Positions 17,828-27,900 of a stretch of DNA of 64,000 nt are shown here, piece by piece. The position numbers were made by a program, and so were the translations under genes. A model generated the notes under the pieces. It searched no databases, was not told the origin of the DNA, and was given only the letters and a program-made list of their open reading frames with translations. How positions within the stretch are numbered: position 1 is the stretch's first letter; each line of letters starts with the position of its first letter. The DNA comes from Chryseobacterium suipulveris (GTDB lineage Bacteria; Bacteroidota; Bacteroidia; Flavobacteriales; Weeksellaceae). The stretch lies in the NCBI RefSeq assembly GCF_022811685.1, contig NZ_CP094532.1, positions 2,973,984-3,037,983 of the forward strand, written 5' to 3'.

Positions 17828-18169
17828 ATGAATCCTTTAAATGAATACTATCTGCGCCAACCGGAACCTTCGCGGAGCATCCTTCTTTTTCTGCGCGAAT
17901 TTATTTTAAAACACGATCCGCAGATTACTGAAACGCTGAGTTTCGGGCTGCCTTTTTTCAAATTTAAAGGTAAAATGTTCTGTTATTTCAATTACCACAA
18001 GAAATTCGGAAAGTATTACATCAGTTTCAATAAAGGAAAGGAGCTGATGTATGCTGAATTGGTTCGGGAAGACAGAAAACTGTTTAAAATTCTGCTGATC
18101 GACGAAAACGAAGATCTTCCGGTAGAACTGATCTCACAAATCATGGAAGACCTGAAGAAAATGCTGTGA
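17828..18169 (+). CDS. DUF1801 domain protein
   Basis: A 113-residue protein with the YdhG/DUF1801 fold: helical start (NEYYLRQPEPSRSILLFLREFILK), the conserved ETLSFGLPFFKFKGKMFCYF segment and a helical end. Function unknown; members are often annotated as possible iron or nucleic-acid chaperones without proof. ATG 17828 matches the family start. It follows the ABC exporter by 32 bases and may share its transcript. Confidence 0.8.
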   Translation: MNPLNEYYLRQPEPSRSILLFLREFILKHDPQITETLSFGLPFFKFKGKMFCYFNYHKKFGKYYISFNKGKELMYAELVREDRKLFKILLIDENEDLPVELISQIMEDLKKML

Positions 18170-18220
18170 CAAATTCGCAAATGAGCACATTACCAAATTA
18201 ACACATTATCAATCTTTACC

Positions 18221-18254
18221 GCCCAATCAGTTTCTTAATCGAGTTCTGTTTCAT
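18221..18254 (-). repeat. Diverged copy of the mutS 3' end (left flank of protease cassette)
   Basis: 34 bases match 20088-20121, the last codons of mutS, with 3 mismatches. Read on the minus strand it still encodes MKQNSIKKLIGR and a TAA stop, against MKLNSIKKLIGQ and TAG in mutS; an in-frame TGA lies just before the Met. It is 1.87 kb downstream of mutS, beyond the lipoprotein and C10 protease genes. Confidence 0.85.
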
Positions 18255-18312
18255 TCATCGATCAAATCTCAATTAACATTTTTATTGCACTGGAATTATC
18301 GCCTTATTTAAT

Positions 18313-18783
18313 CTATTTTTGAACAGTAAAGTGTGGCTGAAAATTCTTGATCTCTACACCGTTGTAGATGAGCTTAGAAACTCCAATATTGTTGGGTAAA
18401 TAATAATACGTGACGTTGAGTTCATCGGTAATCTCACTATTAAATTTTATTCTTAAGCTTCTGTTATCTTCTCCTTTAGGAGTCTTCAAGGCAATCCAAA
18501 TGTATAGTTTATCGGTTCCATAAACAGGACGAAATTCATAACCATAAGGATAATTTGGACTATCACCACCATAATATTCTTGCCATTGTCCATTTTCAAG
18601 ATAGGAAATACGCACTGCCTTTTTATCGAATTCTGGTTTGTCAAATAAATAGGTACCGTCACTTAAAGCAATGTTAAAGAGTAATTGGTAATTCATAATT
18701 GCAGAATTATCTGGTCTATCTTTACAGGAAAAAAATAGAAGAAAAAGAAGCAATAAAGTCATCGAAATTGTTGCTTTCATCAC
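18313..18783 (-). CDS. Putative lipoprotein paired with the C10 protease
   Basis: I do not recognise this 156-residue protein. It has a lipoprotein signal (LLLLFLLFFSC, Cys at about residue 20) and a mature part that looks beta-rich with many aromatic residues and no cysteine or catalytic motif. It starts 9 bases after the protease stop, so the two are co-transcribed. C10 proteases in streptococci and Bacteroides commonly sit next to a small inhibitor gene, so an inhibitor or chaperone of the protease is the leading guess, with no sequence proof. A second ATG lies one codon downstream. Confidence 0.7.
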   Translation of the reverse strand: MMKATISMTLLLLFLLFFSCKDRPDNSAIMNYQLLFNIALSDGTYLFDKPEFDKKAVRISYLENGQWQEYYGGDSPNYPYGYEFRPVYGTDKLYIWIALKTPKGEDNRSLRIKFNSEITDELNVTYYYLPNNIGVSKLIYNGVEIKNFQPHFTVQK

Positions 18784-18792
18784 AGTAAGAAT

Positions 18793-20004
18793 TTATGGTT
18801 TTGCATAATAAATCATTTTTCTATCTTGGTTGTAGGTATTTTCTCCTGGACTAAAGTTGTTTACACCAAACAAACCATCATGCAATCCGCCCCAACCCCA
18901 GTTCATGAATAGCATAAAGTATCCATATCCACCAGTGGCCATTCCATTATCGTCAAATATACATGAATATCCCTGTACATATCCGTCACATACCCATGCA
19001 TGTCCTTTGTATTGAAGACCTAAGAAGCCATAATATCTGCCACCTGAAAGATACACAGGATAATTGGAGTTTATTAGTGACGGAATATAGGTATGATTGA
19101 AATTGGTGTAGCTTACCGCAGAATATCCTAAGAATGACAACGCCTCCGCAGCTTTCTCATCAAAAGCGGAAGAGGATGCACATCCATAGTTCATATTAAC
19201 CAAACCCCCAACATCTGCCATAAGTTGCGAGGTTTCTTGACTTCCTCCAATATTTGGCATTAAACTCCAATTATAATTGTTAGGAAACTCATTATATTTC
19301 ATAATTTGAGCAACTGCTGTAGCCACGCATCCTGTCCAAGCTCTTCCATTATGAGGAGTTCCATCGCCATAGCATCCTTTATCAGGACAAAACCAATTAT
19401 ATCCATCACCTTGTCCCCACTTTGTTTTTAATAATGGACCAACTGAACTATGGTACTGACTCGGACAATCGTAAGCATTGCCGCCTTCACCATCTGGTGG
19501 TTCACGATTTACAATAGCATCCCATTGTCCTTTTATTTCAACAAGTTGTGGAACGTTATCCTCTCTTGCGAGCTCAAGTTCATGTATTTCAGTATCTAAA
19601 TACCCTAAGAAGGATTGAGGTAAATCTTCCGATAATTCAAATTTTCCTGATTCAACAATCCCCATGATCGGATGGCTTCGTTTATCTGCTGCAAATAAAA
19701 TATATCCATTATCCTTCAGGTTAATTGCATAAAAGGCATTGATACCTTTCTTATCCTTGATTTCTACAATATTATCAATTTGAAGCGAATCACCATTCTG
19801 TCTTTTATTTCTACTAAGAAAATTAGCATTGAAAAGCTTTGTCTTGCTGCTCACCTTATAAAAAAGTTTGCTTTCCACAATTTTTTCTGCCTCTTTTTTA
19901 GTCACAAAATGATCGTTATCAATTAATCTTACGAAAGGCTCGCTTCTACAGTTGGTTAGTAGGAAACCCAATGTAAAAAGAAAATAGATAAATAAGTTTT
20001 TCAT
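18793..20004 (-). CDS. C10 (streptopain-like) cysteine protease, lipoprotein
   Basis: A 403-residue protease of the SpeB/streptopain family. It has a lipoprotein signal (GFLLTNC, C19), a propeptide of about 170 residues that resembles the Spi inhibitor domain (YAINLKDNGYILFAADKRSHPIMGI), and a mature domain starting near VGPLLKTKWGQGDGYN. The catalytic pair is Cys226 in TGCVATAVAQIM and His335 in KGHAWVCDGY; MNWGWGG (368-374) is the conserved Trp loop. Expected to act outside the cell or on its surface. It and the downstream lipoprotein form a two-gene unit between two copies of the mutS 3' end. ATG 20004 is set by the signal peptide. Confidence 0.92.
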   Translation of the reverse strand: MKNLFIYFLFTLGFLLTNCRSEPFVRLIDNDHFVTKKEAEKIVESKLFYKVSSKTKLFNANFLSRNKRQNGDSLQIDNIVEIKDKKGINAFYAINLKDNGYILFAADKRSHPIMGIVESGKFELSEDLPQSFLGYLDTEIHELELAREDNVPQLVEIKGQWDAIVNREPPDGEGGNAYDCPSQYHSSVGPLLKTKWGQGDGYNWFCPDKGCYGDGTPHNGRAWTGCVATAVAQIMKYNEFPNNYNWSLMPNIGGSQETSQLMADVGGLVNMNYGCASSSAFDEKAAEALSFLGYSAVSYTNFNHTYIPSLINSNYPVYLSGGRYYGFLGLQYKGHAWVCDGYVQGYSCIFDDNGMATGGYGYFMLFMNWGWGGLHDGLFGVNNFSPGENTYNQDRKMIYYAKP

Positions 20005-20020
20005 AGAAATTTGATTTAGC

Positions 20021-20028
20021 CAAATATA
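20021..20028 (-). promoter_or_regulatory. TATATTTG -7 box for the C10 protease gene
   Basis: Matches TAnnTTTG, 16 bases before the ATG, in the 78-base gap after mutS. It suggests the protease is transcribed on its own and not only from mutS. Confidence 0.5.
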
Positions 20029-20082
20029 CTTCTTTATCCAGAATAATTTTACCTCGAACAAATCCTTAACAATTATTTAATT

Positions 20083-22662
20083 CTACTGCCCAATCAACTT
20101 CTTAATCGAGTTCAGTTTCATCAGCGCTTCAATTGGCGTCAAAGTATTGATGTCGATTTTCGTCAGTTCCTCGCGGATGTTTTCCAGAACGGGATCATCG
20201 AGCTGAAAGAAAGATAGCTGTAAATTTTCTTCGGTGATGGCTTTGGTTTTTTCTTTTCCGTTTTTCTGGGAACGGCTTTTTTCTAAAGTCTTCAGAACTT
20301 CGTTCGCTCGGTTGACCACCGTTGAAGGCATTCCCGCTAGTTTTGCCACGTGGATTCCGAAACTGTGTTCGCTTCCGCCTGCAACGAGTTTCCGCATAAA
20401 GATAATCGTCCCTTTATTCTCCTGGATCGAAACGTGGAAATTTTTAATCCGCTCAAAATTCACCGTCATTTCGTTGAGTTCGTGGTAATGCGTCGCAAAT
20501 AAAGTTTTCGGCTGCGTTGGATGTTGGTGCAGGTATTCCGCGATTGCCCAGGCTATCGAAACGCCGTCGTAAGTGGAAGTTCCGCGACCAATCTCATCCA
20601 GAAGGATTAAACTTCGTTCGGAAATATTATTCAGAATATTCGCTGCCTCGTTCATTTCCACCATAAAGGTCGATTCGCCCGCAGAAATATTGTCGGTCGC
20701 ACCAACCCGCGTGAAAATCTTGTCGAGAATCCCGATTTCGGCGTGTTTCGCAGGAACGAAACTACCAATTTGTGCGAGAAGACAGATGATTGCAGTTTGA
20801 CGGAGAATCGCAGATTTACCCGCCATATTCGGTCCCGTAACCATGATGATCTGCTGCGAATCCTTGTCGAGAAAAAGGTCGTTTGGAATATATTTTTCAC
20901 CGAGAGGAAGCGCGTTTTCGATGATCGGGTGTCGTGCTTCGGTTAATGAAATTTCAAAAGAATCATTCAAAATCGGTTTCGTATAACTCTCAGAAACAGC
21001 GAGTTCCGACAAACCTACACCACAGTCGAGTTCGGCGATAATCTTGGAATCTTCCTGAATCTGATCGATGTAGATCATCACGTTTTCGCAAACTTTTCGG
21101 TACAGATCATGCTCGATTTTGGAGATTTTTTCTTCGGCACCGAGAATCTGTTCTTCGTATTCTTTCAGTTCCTCGGTGATATATCTTTCCGCATTGACCA
21201 GCGTTTGCTTACGAATCCAATCGGTGGGAACCTTGTCTTTATGGGTATTTCGAACTTCAATAAAATATCCGAAAACGTTATTGAAACTAATTTTCAAACT
21301 CGAAATTCCCGTCCGTTCGGTTTCCCGTTCGCATATTTCATCGAGGAAGCTTTTTCCTTTATGCTGAAGATTTCTCAGCCGATCCAGCTCTTCGGAAATT
21401 CCGTTTTTAATGACATTTCCTTTCGCAATATTTACGGGAAGTTCCTCATTCAGATAGTTTTCCAAATATTTGATGAGATCTTCGAGCCCGTTTAATGGAT
21501 TCAGGTAAGCCAAATGCTCATCAAAAGAATGAAGCAAGTTTTTGATTTGATGGATGTTAACCAAACTTTGACGAAGGTAACCGAGTTCTTTCGGTGAGAT
21601 TTTTTCGGAAGCCAGTTTTCCCATCAATCGGTCGAGGTCGGAAATCGTTTTCAGCAGCTGAAGGATTTCGTATTTTAAATCATCTTCTTTGTTAAAGAAT
21701 TCGATCAGTCCCAATCTTCTGTTGATTTCGTCCACTGATTTTAGTGGGAGAATCAATCTTCTCCGCAACAATCTTCCTCCCATCGGAGTTGAGGTTCTGT
21801 CGATAATGTCGAGCAGCGATTTTCCGTGAGGATTGCTTGGATAAACGATTTCCAGATTCCTCAAGGTGAAATTATCCATCATCAGATAATCGTCTTGCGG
21901 AATCAGTTGGATTTTGGTAATATGCTGTAAAAGAGCATGATGTGTGTCTTCGACCAGATAAGCGAAAATTGCTCCTGCCGAAATAATTCCCAGTTTCATT
22001 TCTTCCACACCGAAACCTTTCAGCGATTGGGTTTTGAAATGGTTGGTCAGTTTTTCGTAAGCGTAATTGTATTGGAACGCCCAGTCTTCGAGCTTGAAAG
22101 TATTTCTGGTTTTAAGCTGCGATGGGAGTTCGGTCGTTCTTTGGTAAATAATCTCACTCGGATCAAAAGTATGGACGATGTGGAGGAGTTTTTCCAGATT
22201 CCCTTCCGAAACCAGAAATTCACCTGTGGAAACATCGACCAAAGTCATCCCGAATTTCTCTTTTTCCTTGTGGATGGAAAGCAGGAAGTTATTTTTCTTG
22301 GAGGTTAAAACCTGCTCGTTGAAAGTCACACCCGGAGTAACCAATTCGGTAACGCCGCGTTTCACAATTCCTTTCACCGTTTTCGGATCTTCCAGCTGGT
22401 CACAAATCGCCACACGAAGCCCCGCTCTCACCAATTTCGGAAGATACGAATCGATAGAATGGTGCGGAAAACCAGCCAGTTCCAGTTGCGAATCGCCGTT
22501 GTTTCTTTTGGTCAGCACAATCCCCAGAATCTGAGAAGCTTTAATGGCATCGGACCCGAAAGTCTCATAGAAATCCCCGACTCTAAACAGCAGAAGCGCA
22601 TCAGGATATTTTCCCTTGATGGTGTTGTACTGCGTCATTAATGGGGTTTCTTTCTTTGCCAT
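20083..22662 (-). CDS. mutS: DNA mismatch repair protein MutS
   Basis: MutS recognises mismatches and starts repair with MutL. All parts are visible in 859 residues: the N-terminal mismatch-binding motif (FRVGDFYETFGSDA, the Phe-X-Glu element), the connector, lever and clamp helices, the ATPase P-loop VTGPNMAGKSAILRQ, STFMVEMNE, LLDEIGRGTSTYDG and TLFATHYHEL. The protein ends NSIKKLIGQ. Its last 34 bases are repeated 1.87 kb downstream at 18221-18254, beyond the protease cassette. Confidence 0.98.
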   Translation of the reverse strand: MAKKETPLMTQYNTIKGKYPDALLLFRVGDFYETFGSDAIKASQILGIVLTKRNNGDSQLELAGFPHHSIDSYLPKLVRAGLRVAICDQLEDPKTVKGIVKRGVTELVTPGVTFNEQVLTSKKNNFLLSIHKEKEKFGMTLVDVSTGEFLVSEGNLEKLLHIVHTFDPSEIIYQRTTELPSQLKTRNTFKLEDWAFQYNYAYEKLTNHFKTQSLKGFGVEEMKLGIISAGAIFAYLVEDTHHALLQHITKIQLIPQDDYLMMDNFTLRNLEIVYPSNPHGKSLLDIIDRTSTPMGGRLLRRRLILPLKSVDEINRRLGLIEFFNKEDDLKYEILQLLKTISDLDRLMGKLASEKISPKELGYLRQSLVNIHQIKNLLHSFDEHLAYLNPLNGLEDLIKYLENYLNEELPVNIAKGNVIKNGISEELDRLRNLQHKGKSFLDEICERETERTGISSLKISFNNVFGYFIEVRNTHKDKVPTDWIRKQTLVNAERYITEELKEYEEQILGAEEKISKIEHDLYRKVCENVMIYIDQIQEDSKIIAELDCGVGLSELAVSESYTKPILNDSFEISLTEARHPIIENALPLGEKYIPNDLFLDKDSQQIIMVTGPNMAGKSAILRQTAIICLLAQIGSFVPAKHAEIGILDKIFTRVGATDNISAGESTFMVEMNEAANILNNISERSLILLDEIGRGTSTYDGVSIAWAIAEYLHQHPTQPKTLFATHYHELNEMTVNFERIKNFHVSIQENKGTIIFMRKLVAGGSEHSFGIHVAKLAGMPSTVVNRANEVLKTLEKSRSQKNGKEKTKAITEENLQLSFFQLDDPVLENIREELTKIDINTLTPIEALMKLNSIKKLIGQ

Positions 22663-22721
22663 CGAGATTGTTAAAACGGTTTGTGAAGGTGCGAAAATAA
22701 AAATAAAAGACGTAAAAACCT

Positions 22722-22729
22722 TACTTTTG
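22722..22729 (+). promoter_or_regulatory. TACTTTTG -7 box for the RNA methyltransferase gene
   Basis: Matches TAnnTTTG, 14 bases before the ATG. It lies in the 81-base space shared with the divergent mutS start. Confidence 0.45.
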
Positions 22730-22743
22730 TCAAAATTACGAAA

Positions 22744-23289
22744 ATGTCCACCACCAAAAAACTGAAGCTCGAAGAATTAGGGAGAATCGATGTTGAAACC
22801 TTTAAGCAAACCGATAAGATTCCGCTCGTGGTGGTTTTGGACAATGTGAGGAGTATGCATAATGTAGGTGCAGTTTTCCGAACGGCGGATGCTTTTTTGG
22901 TTGAGAAAATTATTCTATGCGGAATCACGCCGCAACCTCCACATCGCGAAATTCACAAAGCCGCATTGGGAGCAACCGAAAGTGTAGATTGGGTTTTCGA
23001 AAAGAACATTTCAGCGGCGCTTGAAAACTTGAAGAAGGAAGACTTCAAAATCATCGGGATCGAACAGACCACAAACTCCGAACTGATCACCAACTTCAAA
23101 ATTAAAAAAGGTGAAAAATACGCCATCGTTTTGGGCAATGAAGTGGAAGGTTTAAGCGATGAAGCACTTCCGCTTTACGATCATTTTCTTGAAATTCCAC
23201 AATTGGGAACAAAGCATTCGCTCAACGTTTCCGTATGTGCAGGAATCGTGATGTGGGAATTTGCCAAGAGTTTGAAGTTTGAGGTTTGA
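22744..23289 (+). CDS. SpoU/TrmH-family RNA 2'-O-methyltransferase
   Basis: A 181-residue SPOUT methyltransferase. The three SpoU motifs are present: NVRSMHNVGAVFRTADAF near residue 38, AIVLGNEVEGLSDE, and IPQLGTKHSLNVSVCAGIVMWEF at the C-terminus. The target (tRNA or rRNA) cannot be read from the sequence. The last codons (SLKFEV) run into a TTTGAAGTTTGAGG low-complexity repeat, so the tail may vary between strains. It is divergent from mutS. Confidence 0.92.
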   Translation: MSTTKKLKLEELGRIDVETFKQTDKIPLVVVLDNVRSMHNVGAVFRTADAFLVEKIILCGITPQPPHREIHKAALGATESVDWVFEKNISAALENLKKEDFKIIGIEQTTNSELITNFKIKKGEKYAIVLGNEVEGLSDEALPLYDHFLEIPQLGTKHSLNVSVCAGIVMWEFAKSLKFEV

Positions 23290-23371
23290 AGTTTACTCAC
23301 AGTTTTTTTTATTTTTATATTTTGAGTTCGTGAATGCTTCGCATTTCAAGTTTCAAGTTTCGAGTTTCAAG
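23272..23371. repeat. TTTGAAGTTT / TTTCAAGTTT low-complexity repeats
   Basis: Tandem variants of TTTGAAGTT and TTTCAAGTT on both sides of the methyltransferase stop codon. Confidence 0.6.
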
Positions 23372-23430
23372 TTAAACCACCCCGTCTTCTCCTTCGTCGA
23401 AGACACCCCTCCAAAGGAGGGGAATTTAGA
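23372..23430. repeat. Composite repeat ending in CCCCTCC-AAA-GGAGGGG
   Basis: Starts with TTAAACCACCCCGTCTTC, repeated exactly at 29922-29939, then CTTCGTCGAAG and a perfect CCCCTCC/GGAGGGG palindrome. An apparent dispersed intergenic repeat; the second copy is truncated. Confidence 0.7.
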
Positions 23431-23449
23431 CAGCACCAAACACGCTTGT

Positions 23450-23486
23450 CATTCCGAACCCGAAGATTCGGCGGGAGAGGAATCTC
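23450..23486. repeat. GTCATTCCGAA-type repeat
   Basis: GTCATTCCGAACCCGAAGATT then CGGGAGAGGAATCTC, a composition known from many flavobacterial intergenic repeats. Imperfect inverted repeat with GATT/AATC ends. Confidence 0.45.
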
Positions 23487-23510
23487 TAAATTTACCTGCG
23501 GTAAATTTAG
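23486..23510. terminator. Hairpin overlapping the stop codon of the efflux channel gene
   Basis: CTAAATTTACC and GGTAAATTTAG are perfect 11-base arms around TGC. The minus-strand stop codon TAA (23507-23509) lies in one arm. It probably ends the efflux operon transcript, though no T-run follows. Confidence 0.6.
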
Positions 23511-24934
23511 CGCCAACCGCCGCCTAAAGCTTGATACAGCTCTACTCCCGCTTTCATTTTGGCATATTCGGCATTGGAAATATTGAGTTCGGCATTTAAA
23601 GAATTTACAGAGGCGTTCAGAACTTCCAAATAATTCGCCATCCCGTAATTCACCAATTCCTGGGAAAACTCTACCGATTTCTGATAGGCGTTGAGTTCCT
23701 TTCTCTTTAAACTGATAAAAGAATCTTGGGCTTCATAAATTTTCAGCGCGTCAGAAACTTCTTTTCCTGCATTCAAAAGCGTTTTACGGAAATTCAAATA
23801 AGCGGCTTCCTTTCTTGCCAAGCTCACTTCGTAGTTGGTTCTGATTTGTCTTTTGTTCAAAATGGGTTGGGTTAAACTTCCAACAAGCGTTGCAAAGAGG
23901 GAATTTACGCTGAACAGTTTGTCGATATCCGAACTTTGAATTCCGCCGCTTCCACCAATTCTCAAGCTGGGATAAAACTCCGCTTTTGCAGCATTCGTCA
24001 GTTCAAAGGCAGAAATTAGATTGTATTCCGACTGCATTACATCGGCTCTGTTGGAAAGTAAATTCGCCGAGAAGCCGAGTTTGTAATTTGTAGGCATTTT
24101 CTGCTGAGCAAGCGTAGTTCTTTCAATTTTTTGTGAAGGAATTCCCAGCAGCAAACTCATTGCATTTTCTAAAAGTTCGGTTTGGGTATCGATATTAACT
24201 AAAAGCGATTCTGCATTGAAAACCAACGCTTCACTTTGCTGAACGGCAACTTCAGTGAGTGTTCCCGCATCCTTCAATGCTTTGGTGGTTTCAAGATTTT
24301 TTTTACGGATGGCGATGGTTTCGTTAATAATCCGTTTCTGCTCATCGAAGGTCAATAACTGATAATAACCCGACGCAATGGCGGCAACCAAGTCGGTTTT
24401 CACCGCTTTGTGAGCAGCGGTAGTTCCAAGATATTGTGCGAACTGGGATTTCTCCTGAGCTTTCAGTTTTCCCCAAATATCGGCTTCCCAGGAAAGATCA
24501 CCGCTCAAATCGAAAAGGTTATTATATCTTCTGTCCCCAAGAATCTGCCCGCTTTGCGTATTTAATGAGGGAGTCTGAAAAGTGTAACCTGGACCTGCCG
24601 AAAGTGTGGGTTGGTAAGCGGCTTTGCTTTGTTTGAGATAAGATTCTGCGGCAACAATATTCTGCAGCGCAATTCTAATGTCGAGGTTGTTTTCAAGTCC
24701 GTTCTGAATATGTTTCTGAAGAACGGCATCGGTGAAAATCTCACGCCAGGAAACGGTTGCAATACTTGAAGAATCTTTCGGAAGCTGATCGGTTCTGAAC
24801 AGGTTCTCATTAACAATTTCATACGGACGATCGTACTTTTCACGCGTCATACACGACGACAAAACCATCATTGAAACAACTGCAATCAGGAAAGTTCTGA
24901 TCTTATTTTTGTTTTTGAAATTCTTTACCATCAT
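23507..24934 (-). CDS. Outer-membrane efflux channel lipoprotein (TolC/OprM type)
   Basis: The outer-membrane channel of a tripartite RND pump. A lipoprotein signal is present (VVSMMVLSSC), followed by the OEP repeat structure: helical hairpins with IRIALQNIVAAESYLKQSKA and ELTNAAKAEFYPSLRIGGSGG in both halves. Length (475) fits the NodT/OprM group. Last gene of the operon, 1 base after the permease stop. Either of the first two ATGs is possible. Confidence 0.93.
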   Translation of the reverse strand: MMVKNFKNKNKIRTFLIAVVSMMVLSSCMTREKYDRPYEIVNENLFRTDQLPKDSSSIATVSWREIFTDAVLQKHIQNGLENNLDIRIALQNIVAAESYLKQSKAAYQPTLSAGPGYTFQTPSLNTQSGQILGDRRYNNLFDLSGDLSWEADIWGKLKAQEKSQFAQYLGTTAAHKAVKTDLVAAIASGYYQLLTFDEQKRIINETIAIRKKNLETTKALKDAGTLTEVAVQQSEALVFNAESLLVNIDTQTELLENAMSLLLGIPSQKIERTTLAQQKMPTNYKLGFSANLLSNRADVMQSEYNLISAFELTNAAKAEFYPSLRIGGSGGIQSSDIDKLFSVNSLFATLVGSLTQPILNKRQIRTNYEVSLARKEAAYLNFRKTLLNAGKEVSDALKIYEAQDSFISLKRKELNAYQKSVEFSQELVNYGMANYLEVLNASVNSLNAELNISNAEYAKMKAGVELYQALGGGWR

Positions 24935-24935
24935 T

Positions 24936-27900
24936 CTACTCGCTTAGGTTGATATCTTTTGAAGTTAATGGTTTAATCTTCTCGTGCAAGCTTTGGAAAA
25001 TCACGTACAGCACAGGAATCGCCACCAATCCGAATGCGGTACCGATAAGCAAACCTGCAGCAGCACCCGTTCCGATGGATCGGTTTCCGACCATTCCGAT
25101 TCCGCTTGAAAAAACCAGTGGAAGCATTCCGAAAATAAATGCAAAAGAAGTCATCAGAATTGGTCTTAACCTCGCTTTTGCCGCATTAATCGCCGACATT
25201 GGAATACTTTCGCCACGATGTCGTCTCTGAACGGCAAATTCTACAATAAGGATTGCATTCTTCGCGAGCAAACCAATGAGCATCACAATCGCGATCTGGA
25301 AGTAGATATTGTTTTCGAGTCCGAAGATACTTTGCCCGAAATACGCACCCACCACTCCGAGTGGCAAAGAGATAATCACGGCAAATGGCAAAATGTAACT
25401 TTCATATTGTGCCGCCAATAAAAAGTAAACGAAAACAAAACTCAGCAGGAAAATCACGAAAGTCTGCGATCCCGCCTTCATTTCTTCTTTGGAAAGTCCT
25501 GTAAACTCTACGTCGTAATCCGCTGGAAGATTTTGTGCGGCAACTTCCTGAACCGCCTTAATTGCATCCCCCGTTGAAAATCCTGGATTACTCGAACCCG
25601 TGATATTTACGGAGGTAAAAAGGTTGTACCGCTCAATCGCCTGTGGTCCGAATCTTCTTTCCATTGTCACGAATTGGGAAACGGGCGCCATTTGTCCGCT
25701 TGAAGTCCGCACATAATATTTGCTCAAATCCTGAATATTCTGCCGATCATCGGGAAGCGACTGGATCATCACCCGAAACTGTTTTCCGTATTTGGTAAAA
25801 TCCGAGGAGTAAATTCCGCCGACATAACCCTGCATCGCACCGAGAATACTGGTCACAGTAACGCCGACTTCTTTTGCTTTAGCGACATCGACCACCATTT
25901 CATATTGCGGATAATTGGTGTTAAAGGAAGTACTCGCAAACTGAATTTCAGGTCTTTGCATTAAAGCGCCGATGAAATTTTGGGAAACCGAACTCAAATC
26001 AGTGAGCTGGTTTCCTGCCTTATCAAGAAGAACAGCGGAGAAACCGTCACTCGAACCGAAACCGCGAACACTTGGCGGAGCGAAAAATACAATCTTCGCG
26101 TCGGGAAATTTCGAGGCGATCCCGAAAAGTTTTTTGGTAATGGTTACGTCATCAAGACCTTTCTCGCTGTATCTTTCGTGGAAAGGTTTCAGCCGCACAA
26201 ACGCCTGTCCGACATTGGGTCCGTTTCCAGACATAAATCCACGACCGGAAGTAAAGGTAACGTTTTGAACACCCGGAAGTTTTCGGGCTTCCTCCTGAAG
26301 TCCTTTCAAAACGTTATAAGTCCGCTCCATCGATGCTCCTGGTGGAAGCTGCACATCGGTAAAGATAATTCCGCGGTCTTCTTTAGGAATAAATCCTGTC
26401 GCCATATTCGAGTTGGCCCACCAAAAAGTAATTCCTCCTGCCAGAAAAATCACGAGTGTCACCCATTTATGTCTTAAAAGAAAACTGAACGATCTTCCGT
26501 ATCTGCGGGTTACCGCGCGGAAACCTTCATTAAACTTATAGAAAAACTTGTCCTTCCAGTTCATCTGCTCATACTCCTTATTGTTTTTGCTGTGTGACTT
26601 TAAGAATAATGAACAAAGCACAGGACTCAAAGTAAGTGCGTTAACTGCGGAAATCAAAATTGCAATAATCAGCGTAATCCCAAACTGCTGGTAGAAAACT
26701 CCAGCGGGACCGGTAAGAAAGGTTACCGGAATGAAAACCGCCGCCATTACCAAAGTTATCGAGATGATGGCTCCCGTAATTTCATCCATTGCTTCCACGG
26801 TTGCTTTTCGGGAATCGGTGATGCCGCCTTCAATTTTGGCGTGAACGGCTTCTACGACGACAATCGCGTCATCCACCACAATTCCGATGGCGAGAACCAA
26901 TGCGAAAAGCGTCAATAAATTCAGGGAATATCCCAAAAGATTCAGAAAGAAAAAACTACCGATAATCGAAACGGGAACCGCAATCGCGGGAATGAGCGTC
27001 GAACGGAAATCCTGCAGGAAAATAAACACCACGAGGAAAACCAGAATAAACGCCTCGATCAGTGTGGTGATTACTTTGCCGATCGATGCTTCGAGAAATT
27101 CGTTGGTGTCGAAGTTAATGGTGTAACCCACTCCTTCCGGCAAAGTTTTTTCGGTTTTGTCGAGGAATTCCTTTACTTCTTTAATAATATTTTGAGCATT
27201 AGAACCGGGAGTCTGGAAAATCCCCATACTGATGGAACGTCTTCCGTTGTTCTCACCACTTCCTGAGTAACTTTGCGCGTCGAGGTCAATTCGGGCAACA
27301 TCTTTCAAACGGAGATATTGACCGTTTCCGAGCGAACGCAAAACAATATTTTCATAATCATCCACTTCGTTGAGTTTCCCTTTATAGGTAATCACGTACT
27401 GGAAAGAGTTCCCGCTGTTTTCGCCAAACTGTCCTGCTGCAGCTTCGCGCGACTGCTCATTGATTGCAGCACTCACTTCAGAAGGTTCCAAACCATAAGA
27501 AGCCATTTTCACTGGATCGAGCCAAACTCTCATCGAGTAATTTTTTCCACCAAATGCGGAAGCGTCGCCCACTCCATTAATCCTACGAATCTGAGGGATG
27601 ATATTGATATTCAAATAGTTCTGAAGCCAAACTTCATTCAGCTGCGGATTCGAGGTGTAAAAGGAGAGAAACATCAAAGCACTCGTATTCTGTTTCGAAG
27701 TGGTGACTCCCGATCTCGTAACTTCCGCGGGAAGCAAAGGCATTGCACGCTGCACACTGTTCTGCACGTTCACCGCGGCGATATCTGGATTGATTCCCGG
27801 TTTAAAGAAAATCTGGATGTTCGCCGAACCGTTGTTTCCTGCTGATGAGGAAATGTAATCCATTCCTTCGACACCGTTTACCTGCTCCTCGATTGGGATT

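Noticed and set aside
18313..20004. A transposon or phage fragment carrying the protease
   Set aside because: No transposase, integrase or terminal inverted repeats; only the mutS-end duplication supports an insertion, so it is reported as that.
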